Below, one piece after another: positions 7,625-14,606 of a stretch of 26,837 nucleotides of DNA. The stretch covers positions 1 to 26,837 of the IMG/VR virus record IMGVR_UViG_3300021962_004920, one strand, 5' to 3'. Positions within the stretch are counted from its first letter, which is position 1, and every line of letters starts with the position of its first letter. The translations under genes and the position numbers were made by a program. The notes below the pieces were generated by a model that had not been told where the DNA came from, ran no database searches, and was given only the letters and a program-made list of their open reading frames with translations. This stretch comes from a virus.

Positions 7625-7910
7625 TTTTATCGATAAATGGGAACACATCCTTGAAGATGTTGAGAAAAACAAAATACCAGTTGAATTTATTAAGAAATTA
7701 ATTATTAAACTAGAAGGTAAGAAGCAACAAACGATTAATATTCAGAAGTTACTTCAACAAGGATTGGATCCAGATCAAGTAGAAGATGCGGTAAGCAGAA
7801 AACTACATGAACTAGAAGATTTAATAGTTAGTGTAGAATTTGTACTTAACGTACAAAGTATTGCTGAAACAGTACAACCTGAAACAGATAGACTTTTAGG
7901 GAAACTTTAA
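7614..7910 (+). CDS. 98-residue helical protein of unknown function
   Basis: Starts inside the end of the 238-residue gene. All-helical and charged: WEHILEDVEKNKIPVEFIKK, then a Gln-rich segment (QQTINIQKLLQQGLDPDQVE) and a C-terminal ETDRLLGKL. It seems to be a conserved partner of the upstream gene in T4-like marine phages, but I know no function. It is followed directly by a terminator, so it is the last gene of the early-type unit starting at P2. Confidence 0.72.
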   Translation: MSPDFIDKWEHILEDVEKNKIPVEFIKKLIIKLEGKKQQTINIQKLLQQGLDPDQVEDAVSRKLHELEDLIVSVEFVLNVQSIAETVQPETDRLLGKL

Positions 7911-7918
7911 CTATTTAA

Positions 7919-7943
7919 AAAAGCCCTGATCATCGGGGCTTTT
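7919..7943 (+). terminator. Rho-independent terminator closing the AAA+/VWA unit
   Basis: AAAAGCCC (7919-7926) pairs with GGGCTTTT (7936-7943), with an additional T-G pair possible inside. The ending T's complete an intrinsic terminator. The A-rich 5' side may also let it act on opposing transcripts. Confidence 0.88.
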
Positions 7944-7953
7944 CTTATTAACA

Positions 7954-7962
7954 TGTTACAAT
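7954..7962 (+). promoter_or_regulatory. Extended -10 promoter for thymidylate synthase
   Basis: TGTTACAAT is an extended -10 element (TGn plus TACAAT at 7957-7962). No TTGACA is present: at 17-bp spacing the -35 position falls in the terminator arm. The predicted start is near 7968-7970, which is the ATG, and there is no Shine-Dalgarno sequence. Confidence 0.6.
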
Positions 7963-7967
7963 AATTT

Positions 7968-8867
7968 ATGAAACAATATTTAGATTTACTACAAGATATT
8001 TTAGATAACGGAGAGATTAAAGATGACAGAACTGGTATTGGCACTCATAGTGTGTTTGGACGTCATATTCGCTTTGATTTGCGTCGGGGCTTTCCCGCAG
8101 TCACTACTAAGAAACTTGCTTGGAAAGCTTGCGTTGGTGAGCTTCTCTGGTTCATTGAAGGATCTAGTGATGAGCGTAGATTGGCAGAACTTACCCACGG
8201 TAGTAGCGAAGGAAAGGTTACTATCTGGACGCCAAACGCAGAGGCATCGTATTGGAAACCAAAAGCGAAATTCGAAGGCGATCTTGGCCGCGTCTATGGT
8301 GTACAGTGGAGACACTGGAATAAGTATCGCACAGAGAAAGACATGGGTGCGGCACACAAAGGTGGCACACGCCTCGCAGTTGACAAGATTGAAGTCGACC
8401 AATTGGCAAATCTCATTAAAGGATTAACTGAAGATCCTAATGGGCGCAGGCATATATTAAGTGCCTGGAACGTGAGCGAGTTAGACGAAATGGCATTGCC
8501 CCCTTGTCACGTTATGAGTCAATTCTATGTCAACAAAAATAAAGAACTATCTTGCCATATGTATCAAAGATCAGTGGATGTTTTTTTAGGCCTCCCCTTC
8601 AATATTTCTAGTTACGCATTACTTACACATCTATTGGCACATCACTGTAATCTAAAAGTAGGTGAACTTGTAATCAGCACAGGTGATACACATATTTACA
8701 AAGACCACATTGAACAAGTCAAAGAACAATTAACACGTGAACCTTATCCATTGCCTACATTGATGTTAAATGCTTCAAAGACAAACATTTTTGAGATAAC
8801 AATGGCAGATATACATTTGGAGAACTATCAAAGTGATGGCCCTATCAAAGCAACAATGGCAGTCTAA
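7968..8867 (+). CDS. thyA: Thymidylate synthase (ThyA type)
   Basis: 299 residues; converts dUMP and methylene-tetrahydrofolate to dTMP and dihydrofolate, feeding phage DNA synthesis. Visible signatures: DDRTGIGT (R21), the phosphate-binding arginine pair R160-R161 in GRRHILSAWN, the nucleophile C180 in LPPCH, and YQRSVDVFLGLPFNI. E. coli ThyA is about 264 residues; the extra length is mainly an insert after RVYGVQWRHW (about residues 117-140). The equivalent T4 gene is td. All key residues are present, so it should be active. The first two thirds are richer in G+C than the last third. It appears to start its own transcript with no leader. Confidence 0.97.
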   Translation: MKQYLDLLQDILDNGEIKDDRTGIGTHSVFGRHIRFDLRRGFPAVTTKKLAWKACVGELLWFIEGSSDERRLAELTHGSSEGKVTIWTPNAEASYWKPKAKFEGDLGRVYGVQWRHWNKYRTEKDMGAAHKGGTRLAVDKIEVDQLANLIKGLTEDPNGRRHILSAWNVSELDEMALPPCHVMSQFYVNKNKELSCHMYQRSVDVFLGLPFNISSYALLTHLLAHHCNLKVGELVISTGDTHIYKDHIEQVKEQLTREPYPLPTLMLNASKTNIFEITMADIHLENYQSDGPIKATMAV

Positions 8868-9168
8868 AGACGAATTTACTAGACCTAAGTATCAGGTACA
8901 AGTGTCTGATACCGGGGAAGAATCAGTATCTATTACTCAAGTAGTTCATACTATTAGAATGGGTGATGTTGAAGATCCTGACTTATTTGTAGCACAACCT
9001 ATATATGAGTGGCAACAAACAGAAGCTGGTAAGTGGATAATGGAAAACTCTAATCCTGCACCTAGTTGGCATCGTAACAATGATCTATACGATTACAGTT
9101 ATGTATATCATATTAGAGCATATCTAACACACAAACAATTAACATTTTGGAAATTAAAATATGAGTAG
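8836..9168 (+). CDS. 110-residue protein of unknown function
   Basis: Starts at the ATG at 8836, 32 bases inside thyA; a GTG immediately before it is less likely. Sequence highlights are YQVQVSDTGEESVSITQVVH, EWQQTEAGKWIMEN and a C-terminal aromatic region (YDYSYVYHIRAYL). Such W/Y-rich short proteins occur in T4-like phages without assigned role. It overlaps the following sugar-enzyme gene by 8 bases, tying it to that cassette. Function unknown. Confidence 0.7.
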   Translation: MALSKQQWQSKDEFTRPKYQVQVSDTGEESVSITQVVHTIRMGDVEDPDLFVAQPIYEWQQTEAGKWIMENSNPAPSWHRNNDLYDYSYVYHIRAYLTHKQLTFWKLKYE

Positions 9169-10129
9169 TATACTAGTTACAGGTGGATTAGGACTTATAG
9201 GACATAACGTAGTAGATAGATTACAACGTATGGGGCACCGTGTTGCTATTACCGATATACGAACTAACTATGGTATCATCCCACAAGATGAAATTGACTA
9301 TCTAATGACAGAACGGTTGAAGAAAATTCAACCCGGCAGTATTCATGCTATTGATATTTCTAGTGAAAGTATTGATTGGTTATTTGGTCGATACAAGTTT
9401 GATATTGTAATTCATATGGCTAGCTTTCCAAGACAAAAAGTTGTTAATGCTAATCCAACTATGGGAGCAAAAACAATGATGGAAGGACTATTGAATTTGT
9501 GTGAAGTTAGTAAGAAACATAAAATAAAGAAGTTTGTTTATATCAGTAGTTCAATGGTATATGGTGATTTCACAGATGATGTAACAGAAGATTATAACTG
9601 TAAACCACAAGGTCAATATGGTATTATGAAATTAGCCGGAGAACGATTGGTTGAAGATTATAGCCGCCGTAAATGCTTTAGTCATACTATCATTCGTCCT
9701 AGTGCTGTGTATGGTGAATTAGATGTTGAAGATAGAGTTATTGCTAAGTTTATGTTAACAGCTATGCGTGGTGGAACATTAAATGTTAATGGTGCAAATG
9801 AAACATTAGACTTTACGTATGTTGAAGATGCAGCTGATGGTATTGTTGCTGCCTCATTAAGTGATAACACAGAAAACAAGACATATAATATTACTAAGAG
9901 TCACAGTCGTACATTGTTAGAAGCCGCACAACTTTCATTAAAATTAGCTGGCGGTGGGACATTAGTAGTTAAAGATAAAGATGTTGATTTCCCAAGTCGT
10001 GGTGCATTGAATATCGATGCGGCACGTAGAGATTTTGGATACGATCCTAAAGTAGATGTAGAAGAAGGATTTCAAAAATATTATGATTGGCTTAGCACAT
10101 CAAGTTACTGGCAGGATAAAGTAAAATGA
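9161..10129 (+). CDS. Extended short-chain dehydrogenase, nucleotide-sugar epimerase/dehydratase family
   Basis: 322 residues. The Rossmann signature TGGLGLIG (7-14) binds NAD(P). The active-site set is S130/S131 in YISSSMVYG and the YxxxK pair Y153/K157 in QYGIMK. A hallmark RPSAVYGE lies at about 179-186 and the C-terminal half is substrate-specific. The closest class is UDP-glucose 4-epimerase/dTDP-sugar dehydratase; I cannot decide between epimerase, dehydratase and reductase. Overlaps on both sides (8 bases upstream, ATGA downstream) place it with an aminotransferase and a radical SAM enzyme, consistent with making an amino sugar in the infected cell. Confidence 0.9.
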   Translation: MSSILVTGGLGLIGHNVVDRLQRMGHRVAITDIRTNYGIIPQDEIDYLMTERLKKIQPGSIHAIDISSESIDWLFGRYKFDIVIHMASFPRQKVVNANPTMGAKTMMEGLLNLCEVSKKHKIKKFVYISSSMVYGDFTDDVTEDYNCKPQGQYGIMKLAGERLVEDYSRRKCFSHTIIRPSAVYGELDVEDRVIAKFMLTAMRGGTLNVNGANETLDFTYVEDAADGIVAASLSDNTENKTYNITKSHSRTLLEAAQLSLKLAGGGTLVVKDKDVDFPSRGALNIDAARRDFGYDPKVDVEEGFQKYYDWLSTSSYWQDKVK

Positions 10130-10338
10130 ATGCATTAGAAACTGCATTGAAGGTGCACGATTGGACTTTAGATGGATATAAATCCAGAGTCAATATAGAC
10201 AAGTTGATGAAAGAAAATACGGAACAATCAAATGCGTTATGGGAACAATATTGTCCGTGGTCTGTTACTAACGGCGGCTATATAGAATGGACAAAAAATG
10301 CAAATCCCTCACTTCGGTCTAAAAAGACAGTACAGTAA
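10126..10338 (+). CDS. 70-residue protein of unknown function embedded in the sugar cassette
   Basis: ATGA overlap with the SDR gene, and its last 41 bases overlap the aminotransferase in another frame. The protein is mixed charged, with helical N-terminal part (MNALETALKVHDWTLDGYKS) and LWEQYCPWSVTNGGYIEW near the C-terminus. No family recognised. A small partner or chaperone of the cassette is possible. Since a radical SAM protein is encoded nearby, a peptide substrate was considered but the sequence has no typical leader/core division. Confidence 0.6.
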   Translation: MNALETALKVHDWTLDGYKSRVNIDKLMKENTEQSNALWEQYCPWSVTNGGYIEWTKNANPSLRSKKTVQ

Positions 10339-11356
10339 TTTAAGAGATGAATTACTAGATGCCACAGACCGTGCTCTTAAAGACGGACAGTTAGTTGGTG
10401 GTCATTATACACGGTCATTTGAAGAATGGCTTAAACACCGCACTAAAACAAAATATGCTATAACTGTACATAGTGGTACACAAGCATTAGAGATTATTGC
10501 TCGTTGGAAAAAGATTAAACATAGTAATACTATGGAGGGCAATCCTATAATTCGTATTCCTAACTTAACTTATCCTGCTACCTTAAATGCCTTTCTGACA
10601 GCTGGATGGGATGTTGAATTAGCTGATACTGATAAGAATGGTGTTATTCAACTTGAGACAGGTAGAAGCGGTATATATGATTGTGTAATGGGCTTTGCCG
10701 GCCGTAAGCCATGGCCTAATGCTAGTTATTCAACTGCGTATGGTGTAATAGTTGACGGAGCACAACATTGGTTAGCATGTGAAGGCGATATAGGTAGTGG
10801 TATGTCAATTAGTTTTGATCCCACAAAGAATTTACCTAGTTCAGGTAACGGTGGTGCAATTGTAACTAATGACGAAAAGTTATATCTATATGCGTCAAGT
10901 TATAGAGATAATAATAAACCTTATTTTTATGATGTAGGTACTAATAGTAAAATGAGCGAACAAGATTGTGCTCAAATATTAGTCAGAGCAAATTATATAG
11001 ATGAGTGGCAAAAGCGTAGAAGTGTTATAGCAAAATATTGGTGTGATAAATTCAAAGAATTGCCATTAACTTGTTTATCTGATACAAAAGAACCTCATGC
11101 TCATCAAAAGTTTGTAATGTACCTAGCCGATCGTAATAGTTTACATACACATTTATTGTCTGACGGAATTGATAGTAAGATTCATTATGAGTATGTATTG
11201 GGTGATTTACCAATTGGTAAGGATTTACCTAAACCTGATTTGTTAAGTAATAGCGTTTTGTTATCCAGGGGAGTATTAAGTTTACCTATGTATCCTGAAT
11301 TGACTGACCAAGAAGTAGAATATATTGCAAGTAAGGTTATTAATTTCTATAAATAG
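10298..11356 (+). CDS. DegT/DnrJ/EryC1-family PLP aminotransferase (sugar aminotransferase)
   Basis: 352 residues. Begins in family style with IPHFGLKRQYSNLRDEL. Cofactor contacts are visible: HSGTQAL (59-64 region), VDGAQHW (D153, Q156) and the PLP-binding lysine K177 in SFDPTKNLP, followed by GNGGAIVTND. These enzymes move an amino group from glutamate to a keto-sugar nucleotide. The upstream SDR could supply the keto sugar. The start at 10298 lies 41 bases inside the preceding gene; the match of the N-terminus to the family supports it. The length is close to normal (about 370). The exact perfect match to the T4 late core at its end (11348-11355) is probably the Tyr-Lys-stop codons. Confidence 0.9.
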   Translation: MQIPHFGLKRQYSNLRDELLDATDRALKDGQLVGGHYTRSFEEWLKHRTKTKYAITVHSGTQALEIIARWKKIKHSNTMEGNPIIRIPNLTYPATLNAFLTAGWDVELADTDKNGVIQLETGRSGIYDCVMGFAGRKPWPNASYSTAYGVIVDGAQHWLACEGDIGSGMSISFDPTKNLPSSGNGGAIVTNDEKLYLYASSYRDNNKPYFYDVGTNSKMSEQDCAQILVRANYIDEWQKRRSVIAKYWCDKFKELPLTCLSDTKEPHAHQKFVMYLADRNSLHTHLLSDGIDSKIHYEYVLGDLPIGKDLPKPDLLSNSVLLSRGVLSLPMYPELTDQEVEYIASKVINFYK

Positions 11357-12343
11357 ATGATGAAAATATTTCCAATCAAAGTAGAAAAAGCAACCCAAGT
11401 AGATTATAAATTCATTGAATGGAAAATACATAATGTGTGTAACCATAATTGTAGTTTTTGTGGTAGTCAACATAAAGACGGAAGTCAACGATGGTTTAGC
11501 TTAGAAAAATATAAAGAATATACTGATAAATTAGTTGAAGCCTGCGGAGATAGTCCATTTTGGATACAAATTACAGGTGGTGAACCTACACTATATCCCG
11601 ATCTTATTCCTTTGTTAGCATATATGAAGTCTAAAGGGGCAATGATAAGTATGATATCAAATGGTTCACGGACTATCAGGTGGTGGAAAGAATTACAAGA
11701 AGAAAATATAATAGATTATTTGTTTTTAACATACCATAGTGAACAAACTGATAATTATCAACATATTGAAGAAGTTATAAATTTATTTCATAATCAACCC
11801 ACTGAAGTAATATGTTTGCTCACGCATGTATATGACACGTTAGATAAAGCATTTGAAGCACAAAAATATTTACTTGAAAATACCGGAGCAATTATAACAC
11901 TTAAGGCAATGATGATAGGAAATCAGGATATATATTCAAAATATACAACTGAAGAAATAACTAAATTGAAGTCTGAAAACTGGTTACCTGGAAAAAATAG
12001 AAATACTAAAGTAAAATCTTTAATAGACACCAAATGTCAAATAAATCATACCTTAAAAATAACATATAATAACGGACTTTCTTTTAATATTGATCCGCAG
12101 ATGTTGATGAAACAACAAAAAAACAAATTTTTAGGTTGGGATTGTAATATAGGATCATTTACTATGAGAATTGACCATGACGTTATATATCGAGGAGTAT
12201 GCGAACAGGGAGAAAAACGTAGTCTATATGATACCATATCATTTATTGATAACTATATACCCTGTAAAATTGAACAATGTTTTTGCGGAACTGATATGAT
12301 AGCCACCAAACTACTTCCTGAAATTAAGTATCCCCTGGCATAA
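11357..12343 (+). CDS. Radical SAM enzyme with C-terminal cysteine-rich (SPASM/twitch-like) region
   Basis: 328 residues. CNHNCSFC (C28, C32, C35) is the CX3CX2C [4Fe-4S] motif, followed by GGEP at 74-77 for SAM binding. The C-terminal part has five more cysteines (C263, C282, C303, C308, C310) in the pattern GWDC...YRGVC...CKIEQCFC, suggestive of an auxiliary iron-sulfur cluster as in SPASM or twitch domains. Such enzymes catalyse radical reactions on sugars, peptides or nucleosides. It directly abuts the aminotransferase (ATGATG after the stop), arguing for a sugar substrate; the comparable sugar pathway uses a radical SAM deaminase (DesII type). The start may be either ATG at 11357 or 11360. 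Substrate unknown. Confidence 0.88.
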   Translation: MMKIFPIKVEKATQVDYKFIEWKIHNVCNHNCSFCGSQHKDGSQRWFSLEKYKEYTDKLVEACGDSPFWIQITGGEPTLYPDLIPLLAYMKSKGAMISMISNGSRTIRWWKELQEENIIDYLFLTYHSEQTDNYQHIEEVINLFHNQPTEVICLLTHVYDTLDKAFEAQKYLLENTGAIITLKAMMIGNQDIYSKYTTEEITKLKSENWLPGKNRNTKVKSLIDTKCQINHTLKITYNNGLSFNIDPQMLMKQQKNKFLGWDCNIGSFTMRIDHDVIYRGVCEQGEKRSLYDTISFIDNYIPCKIEQCFCGTDMIATKLLPEIKYPLA

Positions 12344-12346
12344 ATA
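12340..12346 (+). promoter_or_regulatory. ATAAATA element before the spanin operon (late-promoter-like)
   Basis: CATAAATAAGG, 8 bases before the ATG at 12355. It matches the T4 late core apart from its first base. The expected start point is about 6 bases downstream, very close to the ATG, which would remove the AGGA ribosome site; read-through from upstream is then the alternative source of translatable mRNA. Confidence 0.45.
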
Positions 12347-12354
12347 AGGATACT

Positions 12355-12813
12355 ATGTGGATACTATCAATACTACCCGACGCCGCAATACATACAATCT
12401 TTGGATTGGGTATTTTGGGCACAATAGCAGGATTCGTCCTAGGATTCATTCCTTTTGTCAAAACCTATAAACTAGCAATTCAAGTAATTAGTTTACTTGT
12501 TCTAGTCTTGGGTGTATATCTTGAGGGTGGATTAGCCGACTATAAAGAATGGGAACTCAGAGTCAAAGAAATGGAAGCTAAAGTAGCAAAAGCTGAAGCT
12601 GAATCCGCCAACAAGAACGTAGAAATACAAGAAAAGATTGTTGAAAAGACCAAGGTTATCCGTGAAAAAGGTCGTGACATTATCAAGTACATTGATAAAG
12701 AAGTCATTAAAAAAGAGGAAGTTATCAAGTACATTGAAAACTGTCCTGTCCCTAAAGAATTCATAGACTTACACAATCAAGCCGCTGAATTGAACAAAGG
12801 AGCAACCAAATGA
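12355..12813 (+). CDS. i-spanin-like (Rz-like) membrane protein
   Basis: 152 residues with two hydrophobic segments at about 11-33 and 40-59, then a long charged coiled coil at about 64-125 and the C-terminal CPVPKEFIDLHNQAA (C130). This architecture and the CPVPxEF...LHxxAA ending fit Rz-type i-spanins, which span the inner membrane and project a periplasmic coiled coil that contacts an outer-membrane lipoprotein to fuse the membranes at lysis. Two membrane segments instead of the usual one are unusual. The stop overlaps the start of the next lipoprotein gene by ATGA, as expected for a spanin pair. Start preceded by AGGA. Confidence 0.82.
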   Translation: MWILSILPDAAIHTIFGLGILGTIAGFVLGFIPFVKTYKLAIQVISLLVLVLGVYLEGGLADYKEWELRVKEMEAKVAKAEAESANKNVEIQEKIVEKTKVIREKGRDIIKYIDKEVIKKEEVIKYIENCPVPKEFIDLHNQAAELNKGATK

Positions 12814-13073
12814 GATATCTCTTAATTGCTCTATTATTAGCAGGATGTTCTACTACAGTTCCTGTAACTCAGAAATTCCCCAACGCTACCCCTGAATTAA
12901 TGAAGAAGTGTGAAGACCTCAAGAAGATTGAGGGAGACAAAGTAGCTATTACTGAAATGATGAAAGTTATTGTACATAACTATTCATTGTACTGGGAATG
13001 CAGTGCAAAGGTAGATGGATGGCAAGATTGGTATAATGCACAGAAGAAAATTTATGATAGTATTGCAAAATAA
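12810..13073 (+). CDS. o-spanin-like (Rz1-like) outer-membrane lipoprotein
   Basis: 87 residues. A type II signal peptide, MRYLLIALLLAGC, ends at the lipobox cysteine C13. The mature part has Pro-containing segments (VPVTQKFPNATPELMKKC) and AKVDGWQDWYNAQKKIY, features I associate with a phage Rz1-type lipoprotein family. It has an ATGA overlap with the i-spanin-like gene and AAAGGAG upstream. The pair would bridge the inner and outer membranes in the last step of lysis. A third lipoprotein starts inside its 3' end. Confidence 0.8.
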   Translation: MRYLLIALLLAGCSTTVPVTQKFPNATPELMKKCEDLKKIEGDKVAITEMMKVIVHNYSLYWECSAKVDGWQDWYNAQKKIYDSIAK

Positions 13074-13329
13074 TAGCATATTATTAGCATTTTGTTTGTT
13101 ATTGACAGGTTGTGCAACAGTAGACAACTATCCAGTATACGTAGAAGCACAGAAGTCATTAAGTAGAGATGCTACTGTAGCTGAAGCCGCTAGAATAGCC
13201 GCCTTAACAGAGATGGTTAAGAGTTCAGACAATGAAGTAAAAATTCAGGCAATCAAAGCTTTGCAAGAAATCCAACGCAGTAAACGTCAAGTTATTATTC
13301 AACAACCCAAAGGTTGGCTAGGTAACTGA
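13054..13329 (+). CDS. Second small lipoprotein, overlapping the o-spanin-like gene
   Basis: 91 residues from the ATG at 13054 (20-base overlap). The signal sequence ends LLAFCLLLTGC with lipobox cysteine C20, followed by a helical, charged mature part ending in QVIIQQPKGWLGN. The reading frame extends back to ATGs at 13036 and 13015. The 13015 start has AAAGG 4 bases upstream but gives a signal peptide n-region of more than 20 residues; 13036 adds a basic MHRRKF. I prefer 13054 or 13036. No family recognised beyond lipoprotein; a second o-spanin-like or superinfection-related role is possible, from position only. Confidence 0.7.
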   Translation: MIVLQNNSILLAFCLLLTGCATVDNYPVYVEAQKSLSRDATVAEAARIAALTEMVKSSDNEVKIQAIKALQEIQRSKRQVIIQQPKGWLGN

Positions 13330-13335
13330 TAAATA
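13329..13335 (+). promoter_or_regulatory. ATAAATA late-promoter-like element
   Basis: GATAAATACTA at 13328-13338, about 21 bases upstream of the ATG at 13357. A start point about 6 bases on leaves room for the TAGGA ribosome site, so this is the most conventional of the late-type elements. It is upstream of a virion gene, as expected for late expression. Confidence 0.65.
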
Positions 13336-13356
13336 CTATATAGGGTAGGATTTAAT

Positions 13357-14205
13357 ATGACGCAGGAAATTATTGATACAGGTAGCGTACCAAACGACGG
13401 TAGTGGTGATCCATTACGTGAAGCCTTTAATAAAATTAATAACAACTTTGCTAATCTGTTTACGTTAACCGGAAGTAATACTGAATTAGTTGAAATAGTA
13501 AATCCATTTAATGAGACTACTGAATCTTCTGTTGGTAATACAAATACGCTTAACATTGGTAATGTTTATATTACTAATACATTTGATAGCAAATCAAGTC
13601 TTACTATCACTCCTACTAAGCCATTAAGTGTTCCTACTCCACTAGAGTTATCAACCGGACCATACGGTGAACAAGAATATATTAATATTGGTGCAACACC
13701 AAATGATGGTAATGGTGACCCATTACGTGTAGCATTTAATAAGATTAATAATAATTTCAGTAATTTATTTCTTACTGCTACTACTATATCTACGGCATAT
13801 ACTTTGGGAATTACATCAAATCAAGTTATATTTGAAATTCCCGCATCACAATTTTATCAGGGACAATTTCAAATTCGTTCAAGTGATCCGGGAACTCCCG
13901 ACATGCAGGATATTACACTTAGTTCATCTATCACTAATAATTTAGCCGGCGTTAGATTCAGTGGTCATTCAACTTTGTTTCAGGGAAATGCAATTTGTCG
14001 TTATGACATGGATGTAGTAGGTAGTAATGTTAGAGTATTAATTAATCCTCTAGTAAATACTGTATTAGAGCATTTTATTTCAGCAGTAATCACTTATCCA
14101 AACGTAGTCCCCCCAACCGGACTTGAGTTAGCGTTAGACGGATATGCAAATAATTATCTAATGGGTACTGAAACTAATTTAATATTGACAACGGAAACAG
14201 AATGA
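13357..14205 (+). CDS. Virion structural protein with duplicated N-terminal adhesion-type motif
   Basis: 282 residues. A motif of about 31 residues is present twice, at 5-35 and 108-138: IxxGxxPNDGxGDPLR, then AFNKINNNFxNLF. This motif is common in phage tail and baseplate fibre proteins and is thought to mediate attachment to the virion. The remainder is beta-rich with Thr/Ser/Gly and no coiled coil, membrane segment or signal peptide. A baseplate or short fibre component is likely. Preceded by a late-type element and TAGGA. Overlaps the next gene by ATGA. The two copies suggest two attachment points or an internal duplication. Confidence 0.75.
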   Translation: MTQEIIDTGSVPNDGSGDPLREAFNKINNNFANLFTLTGSNTELVEIVNPFNETTESSVGNTNTLNIGNVYITNTFDSKSSLTITPTKPLSVPTPLELSTGPYGEQEYINIGATPNDGNGDPLRVAFNKINNNFSNLFLTATTISTAYTLGITSNQVIFEIPASQFYQGQFQIRSSDPGTPDMQDITLSSSITNNLAGVRFSGHSTLFQGNAICRYDMDVVGSNVRVLINPLVNTVLEHFISAVITYPNVVPPTGLELALDGYANNYLMGTETNLILTTETE

Positions 14206-14606
14206 GAGCCAAAGAATTCATTACTGAAACAGCATTGAGTAAAGTACACGATGGATTAGATTTAGCATCTATGGCTCTTCCTAACACCTATGTTATTCCA
14301 GAGTTAAAGAATAATGATTTCTATGATTTATATCGTTTTGGTGTAGCGATTGCCGCAGTAAGAGGTGAAAGCGGAGACGATAATGTACAAAATGGTTATA
14401 AGCCTGATTTTAGAGCAGAAAGTAGTTGGGGAGAACATCAAGTAGTATCCTCTGAGTTCGACAAAGACATTGGTAACACTATTGACCAAGCATTAAAGAA
14501 AGTTGGAAAATCCGGTAAGAAAATGGTAAGTAATCATAAAAGTGGTGAGATGGATGATACATTAACGCAGTCACCGATTAAAGGATTCAAAGGATATAAA
14601 AGATGA
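14202..14606 (+). CDS. Small virion-internal protein candidate with capsid-targeting-like N-terminus (copy A)
   Basis: 134 residues. N-terminus MRAKEFITETALSK resembles the T4 internal-protein leader type (MKTYQEFIAE), which targets a protein into the prohead and is removed by the gp21 protease after I/L-x-E; here ITE would be the cleavage site, but the following residue is Thr. Remainder soluble, alpha/beta, ending SPIKGFKGYKR. It is a divergent paralogue of the next gene: DLYRFGVAIAA and AESSWGEH align with its DLNRLMMAVAS and AESWVGKH. ATGA overlaps both neighbours. Internal capsid role is inferred. Confidence 0.7.
   Translation: MRAKEFITETALSKVHDGLDLASMALPNTYVIPELKNNDFYDLYRFGVAIAAVRGESGDDNVQNGYKPDFRAESSWGEHQVVSSEFDKDIGNTIDQALKKVGKSGKKMVSNHKSGEMDDTLTQSPIKGFKGYKR

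Noticed and set aside
8001-8427. Alternative frames in thymidylate synthase on both strands
   Set aside because: Open because of the more G+C-rich stretch; they overlap a gene with all ThyA motifs and have no independent start signals.
10126-10338. Precursor peptide for the radical SAM enzyme
   Set aside because: No recognisable leader/core, and the neighbours point to sugar chemistry; could not be supported.
11348-11355. Perfect T4 late core TATAAATA at the end of the aminotransferase gene
   Set aside because: It is formed by the Tyr-Lys-stop codons and ends one base before the next ATG, so a start point there would lie inside the gene; not listed as a promoter.
13015-13053. Longest form of the second lipoprotein from 13015
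   Set aside because: Although AAAGG precedes it, it gives an unusually long signal-peptide n-region; 13054 or 13036 is more natural, though it cannot be excluded.
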